A DNA stretch of 64,000 bases, taken from assembly GCA_047627915.1 (NCBI GenBank), contig JBLHTZ010000007.1:14840-78839 (forward strand), given 5' to 3'. The notes under the pieces are model-generated. The model searched no databases and had not been told where the DNA came from. It worked only from the letters and a program-made list of their open reading frames with translations. Positions 60,601 to 64,000 of this stretch are shown here, one piece after another. The translations under genes and the position numbers were made by a program. Each line of letters begins with the position of its first letter. The stretch's first letter is position 1. The DNA is from NORP294 sp047627915. GTDB taxonomy: Bacteria > Bacteroidota > Bacteroidia > Flavobacteriales_E > Vicingaceae.

Positions 60601-61202
60601 CTCGCGTAAATATTAAATGCATAGGTTAATGTAAGCGTGTTATTTCCTTCAAAATAATCTGGCAAGTACATTAGTTTACCTTTTGGATAATATTCACTTT
60701 GTAGATGATTTAAAGGTTGATCAATCTCCCACATGTATTCACTTGCACCTACAAAATTCAAGGCCTTCGATTTTGCAGTTTCTGAGTTTAACGAGGCTAC
60801 TTCCACTGAAGGTACTGCATCGCTGATATTCCCTGAAGCTGAAACAACCTTATTATTACGAATGTGCACCGATAAACTAGAATATGCCACTTCAACTCCA
60901 TCATAGTACATGCGATAACGCTTATGCTCAAACCCCAATTGATCTGAATTTGAATTCAATATGCTAAAGCTATACTTATTTGACGGTAAAATCTGATTAA
61001 TCAAAATTGTAAAAAATGACTCTTCCGAAATAGTTGCAGCGGCATCCAATTCTATATAAGAAGGAAAAGTGTTTCCTTTCTCTACTTTAACCTCAACGGC
61101 ATTAGGAAAAACAGCTTCAGCTGCATTTCCTTTCAAAATAGAAATCTGAGCCTGAATTCCTAATGTACAGATAGATAATAAACCTAATAGTATTTTCTTC
61201 AT
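57699..61202 (-). CDS. Secreted M4 (thermolysin-like) metallopeptidase with PKD, CUB and type IX sorting domains
   Basis: A 1167-residue zinc protease. Residues 1-19 are the signal peptide, and about 20-240 the propeptide (FTP/PepSY type). The catalytic domain contains LDIVAHEITHGLTDNTSDLI with HEITH at about 373-377 and YANESGALNESFSDIFG with the third ligand. A PKD domain (DFIWDFGNGDTSSLRNPNTV, about 595-650), a CUB domain (CRGRLFDSGGFGGDYGTNEN, about 665-780) and a second PKD (ALWNFGDGTTSTEYHPSHNY) follow. A beta-rich part precedes a type A sorting domain (IRPNPFTNSLSVDYKFNNDK onward). An upstream paralogue lies four bases before it. Confidence 0.95.
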   Translation of the reverse strand: MKKILLGLLSICTLGIQAQISILKGNAAEAVFPNAVEVKVEKGNTFPSYIELDAAATISEESFFTILINQILPSNKYSFSILNSNSDQLGFEHKRYRMYYDGVEVAYSSLSVHIRNNKVVSASGNISDAVPSVEVASLNSETAKSKALNFVGASEYMWEIDQPLNHLQSEYYPKGKLMYLPDYFEGNNTLTLTYAFNIYASQPLSRELIFVNAQNGGVQFHENLIHTGGDSRGTAVTAYSDTQNIVTDSLSGFFRLRDSTRGTAIVTLNSQTQRNYTGAIDFIDSNNFWNNFNASRDEYATDAHWGTEATYDYMLNVHNRNSIDNNGFPLVSYIHYDQNYANAFWNGTVMTYGDGNSTSSLSNPLVSLDIVAHEITHGLTDNTSDLIYANESGALNESFSDIFGTALEFYARPNRANWIIGEDVGGAIRSMVNPKNFGHPDTYDGQNWRQTKGCIPTGNNDRCGVHSNSGVQNHWFYLLVNGGTGVNDATDSFTVVGLGINKAEKIAFRNLTVYLNPSSDHDEARFYAIKSAIDLYGACTPEVEATTNAWYAVGVGAEYRNVVSASFSAVQDTAFCYIPVSLDFVSEGSNIKDFIWDFGNGDTSSLRNPNTVYSAQGTYTVQLIGDGGTCGSDTVIKTSYVIIDTLTVPCSSTLDNVVNATLTDCRGRLFDSGGFGGDYGTNENGSVTISVGSADYIELDFSRLDVEAGFGFNCNRDFIEVFDGPSLDAPLIGRYCKNFPPLNNKVTSSSNEVTIRMISDNVATGVGFIINWECKTAIAAPIADFSISSDTTCTGRVEFRNRSVEGYSSALWNFGDGTTSTEYHPSHNYYADGTYTVSLVVGNSQGSNTNTKTNVTTVVKLNLPSVANDTVCIGGQAGIKVNVGSTGLWYRDTTLNSMYSGDSLSIFGLQNDTAFYVKDVSNNPTFSGGPLNNIGAGSYSSSNDYLTFDVHKPILLRTMILFSNKAATRRMDIWNNQGELVVSKDIYVPSSPLRVNINIELQPDSNYRVSFSDRDISLYRNTTGASYPYSVSNLVTIKGSNNGNSYPYFYRWGVSELPCESNFVTARAVIDTTCNIVSVRDIQIKEDEISIRPNPFTNSLSVDYKFNNDKRVDFIVRSTNGQVVYRKNIVQSEGMEVLDLSFLTNGVYIFTVITDDKVQTHKIIKSN

Positions 61203-61206
61203 CTTA

Positions 61207-64000
61207 TTAATGGGTTACAACTACTTTTTGGTGGAAAACTCCACTATCAGTATATATTTGAATAAAATAAACTCCTGACTCCCAGTTTCCACTGTTCACA
61301 AAAAGTTTTGATTGCATGTAATTGTTTCGCTCTGAGTAAATGACTTTACCGGATAAGTCCAACACTCTTATTTGCTCAATGTCTTGAGCACTCGCTTCAA
61401 TTGTAAATGTATTTTTCGCCGGATTTGGAAAGATTTGGATGTTGTTCTCTGCAGTATCGAATTCTGATACCGTTGTAATATTACATGTAGTATCCACAAT
61501 TGCGTTCACAGGTATTCTGGCACTCGAACAGTCTGGACTTTTAACTCTCCAATTGTAGAAGAAATAGTAAAACCCAGTAGGATTTGTCCCTGCACTACTT
61601 CTCTTAATTGATACCTTATTTGCTATCGTATAGGGGTAACTCGTTCCACTATTATTTCGATACAAATTAGGTTGAGTTCCAACTGGAATTCCTAATTGGT
61701 AATCTGTTCCTGGATCAATTTTAAAATTCAAGTTAACTCTAAATGCTCCCGCCGGAACAAACCTAGATATGGATTGCAAAACAGTTCCATTGGCATCTCT
61801 CAACTCAATCGTTCTGTTTCCTGAGTTAGCTGCATAAACCCTAACCGATATTAATTCAATTTTATCTAGTACATCAAAAATCAAATACTGGAAGTTATTG
61901 AAGTTAGCCCCTCCACCAATAGTATTAGCTGCCGGCCCTACTGTTTGAATTGGAGCAGCAATTAAATTTCCCGCCCACACTTGAGTGTTGGCCGTTACAT
62001 TTAGAATTGAATAGGTATTTCCGGTAGCGATTGAATTCCCACCAAATTCAGCAGAATACCAATTCACAGCGCCGGAAGCAGCAGCTGTTAACGTAGCGGA
62101 CTGTCCTATACACACGGAATCATCTGTAGCTGTTGGACCCACAGGTCTAGTAACTGCCACAACATTAGCTTTTGTTATAGAATCCACTCCAAATGAATTT
62201 GAAGCTACTAGTTTAACAGAGTACGTTCCGTTAACGGTATAAAAATGAGTTGGATTTTGCTGAGTGGAAGTGTTTCCATCACCGAAATCCCAGGACCAAC
62301 TTGAAGGCAGTTGTGTTGAAACATCATCAAAACTAATTTCTCCATCACAAGTAGTAGTTTCGCTAACAATAAAGTCTGTTGTTGGAGCAGTTGTTGGGAA
62401 ATTACATTGCCAATCTATTTCAAACCCCGATTCCTGCACACCTCCATCTGATTCAAATTGAATCGTTATAGAACCTCTAGTTGATGTAATTGTAGTAGGT
62501 CGATTATTATTACAATATTCTCCTAAAAGCGGTGAAGTGATACCTGGACCATCAAAAATTCTTAATACATCATAGTCACATAAAGTCCCTCCAGTCCCCG
62601 TTTCTACATCAAAAGATGGAAAAGTTAAGGTTATACTAGCTGCATTGCTCGGAGTAATTGTAATTATCCCACTTTCATTTGGACCATAATCACTATTGGC
62701 TCCGCCGCTATCAAATATTTTTCCCGAACATTCGGTTTCTACTGAATTTCTATTATTATTTAGAATAACAATACAAGCATTTGCACTATCCACATCAATA
62801 TATGCCGTTTTTAAAATCGTATCAATACCACAAGCCCCGCCGTCGGCTATTAGCGAAACGTCAAATTGGCCATAGGTAATGTAATTGTGAGCAGGTTCCC
62901 TGCCCGTGCTAAATGACCCATCTCCAAAATCCCAAGTAAAATTTGTTGCATTGTTTGAGGTATTAGTAAATGTAGTCCTTAAAGTTGGCGAGCATGCTTG
63001 TGTTAAATTTGAAGTAAAATCTGCAGTAACTCCAGGTGTATAAGCTGCTCCAACTCCAACTGCATGCCATGCATTGGTAACTGAAATGTGCTGAGGCGAA
63101 CAAGCCCCGTACAAATCAATTGCCGATTGAATTGAATAAAACCTTGCATCAGCAAAATTTGAAGATTGTGTAAGGTAAACGGTTAGGTTTCTAAATGCGA
63201 TTGCTGCTGCAGTATCTATACCTAATCCAACTACATTATATGTCTGTGGTGTTGGAGCATTATTAGTACCTGAGCCACCAACTGTCAATAAATAAAACCA
63301 TTTATTCTGAACACCTGAATTCGAATGAACACCACACTGATCGTTATTTTGCGTTGGTATACATCCTATTGTTTGTCTCCAGTTCGTTCCATCGTAAGTA
63401 TCAGGATCGCCATATTGTCTTGGATTTGAAAGTGAGCGGAATGCGCCTCCAATATCCTCCCCCAATAACCAGTTTGCTCTGCTCGGTCTTGCAAAAAACT
63501 CAACAGCTGCTCCAAAAATATCTGAGAAAGATTCGTTTAAAGCTCCTGACTCATTTGCATAAATTAAATTCGCTGTAAACGTGGTTAGTCCATGTGTAAT
63601 TTCATGACTTGCGATGTCTAGGGAAACTAATGGAGTGAATGATCCGGAACCATCTCCATAAGTCATTCGCTGTCCATCCCAAAAAGCATTGTTGTAATTC
63701 ACAGAGTAGTGCAAATAACTATTTAATGTAAAGCCTGCATTGTTAATTGAATTTCGTCCAAATTTTACCAAAAAGTATTCGTGGGTATTCTCTGCCCCCC
63801 AATGAGCGTCTGTTGCATACTGGTCTCTTAAAGCATTTACATTATTCCAGTTATTATCTGCATCGGTGAAGTCTACAGAATTGGCGTAGCTTGTTCCCCT
63901 CAACAAATTAAACGTATTCACTCCATTCCCATTTATCGATTGTCTTAATCGAAATGAATTAGACGCCAAACTATCTACTTTAATTGTTTGAATTCCACTA
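61207..64000 (-). CDS. Second M4 metallopeptidase, tandem paralogue, 5' end cut by window
   Basis: The frame is open to the right-hand window edge, so the signal peptide and propeptide are missing from view; about 930 residues are visible. Order: catalytic domain (SLDIASHEITHGLTTFTANL, then YANESGALNESFSDIFGAAV), PKD (FTWDFGDGSFSTGREPAHNY), CUB (CSGKIFDSGGANSDYGPNES), PKD (SWSWDFGDGNTSTQQNPTHF), a beta-rich region and a type A sorting domain (IQIFPNPAKNTFTIEASAQD to FHQKVVVTH). Both HEITH ligands and the downstream glutamate are present, so it is probably active. The stop is four bases before the ATG of the first paralogue: a tandem duplicate pair. Confidence 0.94.
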   Translation of the reverse strand, partial: SGIQTIKVDSLASNSFRLRQSINGNGVNTFNLLRGTSYANSVDFTDADNNWNNVNALRDQYATDAHWGAENTHEYFLVKFGRNSINNAGFTLNSYLHYSVNYNNAFWDGQRMTYGDGSGSFTPLVSLDIASHEITHGLTTFTANLIYANESGALNESFSDIFGAAVEFFARPSRANWLLGEDIGGAFRSLSNPRQYGDPDTYDGTNWRQTIGCIPTQNNDQCGVHSNSGVQNKWFYLLTVGGSGTNNAPTPQTYNVVGLGIDTAAAIAFRNLTVYLTQSSNFADARFYSIQSAIDLYGACSPQHISVTNAWHAVGVGAAYTPGVTADFTSNLTQACSPTLRTTFTNTSNNATNFTWDFGDGSFSTGREPAHNYITYGQFDVSLIADGGACGIDTILKTAYIDVDSANACIVILNNNRNSVETECSGKIFDSGGANSDYGPNESGIITITPSNAASITLTFPSFDVETGTGGTLCDYDVLRIFDGPGITSPLLGEYCNNNRPTTITSTRGSITIQFESDGGVQESGFEIDWQCNFPTTAPTTDFIVSETTTCDGEISFDDVSTQLPSSWSWDFGDGNTSTQQNPTHFYTVNGTYSVKLVASNSFGVDSITKANVVAVTRPVGPTATDDSVCIGQSATLTAAASGAVNWYSAEFGGNSIATGNTYSILNVTANTQVWAGNLIAAPIQTVGPAANTIGGGANFNNFQYLIFDVLDKIELISVRVYAANSGNRTIELRDANGTVLQSISRFVPAGAFRVNLNFKIDPGTDYQLGIPVGTQPNLYRNNSGTSYPYTIANKVSIKRSSAGTNPTGFYYFFYNWRVKSPDCSSARIPVNAIVDTTCNITTVSEFDTAENNIQIFPNPAKNTFTIEASAQDIEQIRVLDLSGKVIYSERNNYMQSKLFVNSGNWESGVYFIQIYTDSGVFHQKVVVTH

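Overview
This is a contiguous 64-kb piece of a low-GC chromosome from a Bacteroidota bacterium, most likely a marine or environmental member of the Flavobacteriales. The evidence is the type IX secretion / gliding genes (gldK, gldL, a PorP/SprF protein), three large secreted proteins with or consistent with C-terminal type IX sorting domains, many promoters with the Bacteroidota -7 motif TAnnTTTG, and family choices typical of the phylum (DUF2279, M61 peptidase, YkuD_2 L,D-transpeptidase, PD40 proteins). Nearly all of it is chromosomal housekeeping sequence. I see no insertion sequence, phage, CRISPR array, tRNA gene or rRNA operon.

Layout. 1-6606 (minus): topA, a ureohydrolase-like pseudoenzyme, porP/sprF, gldK and the start of gldL, with an ATTG tetranucleotide tract between gldK and gldL. 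6831-13698 (plus): miaB, a sigma-54-type AAA+ activator, lptE, a TPR-like protein and secG, a terminator, then groES-groEL. 13786-18913: a lipoprotein, an L,D-transpeptidase and a UbiA prenyltransferase, divergent from a type III polyketide synthase / methyltransferase / flavoprotein operon, which together form a small natural-product locus. 18994-30673: stress and metabolic genes including an ergothioneine set (egtB, egtD, DUF427), a MarR regulator, ilvE, arfB, an RluA-type synthase, a PD40 protein and panB. 30824-33759: dnaK and a prohibitin-like lipoprotein.

34459-36314 is a patch of gene decay: a marC pseudogene with three lesions, an internally deleted VOC-family remnant and a frameshifted small lipoprotein gene, with one intact orphan ORF among them. 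36385-39713 is surE, a small membrane protein, lpxB and a SpoIID protein. 39937-51685 holds an M61 peptidase, a second UbiA, maf, a UspA/SulP pair with an unusual start codon, a barrel protein and sugar-nucleotide-type dehydrogenase, a methyltransferase, a regulator/membrane pair, sucC and a LolD-like ATPase.

51757-64000 contains a 1160-residue modular secreted protein, the RNase P RNA gene (minus strand), Smr and Nudix proteins, DUF2279, and two tandem M4 metallopeptidase paralogues, the second cut by the window end.

The most interesting observation is regulatory. The groES and dnaK promoters share the same layout: a 17-bp palindrome TGTCA-N7-TGACA followed by a -24/-12-like element with GG and GA separated by exactly 10 nt. 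No CIRCE element is present. A sigma-54-type activator without a receiver domain is encoded in the window, and the promoter region of its operon carries a 14-nt sequence that also overlaps the dnaK palindrome. This suggests, but does not prove, a sigma-54-linked heat-shock circuit.
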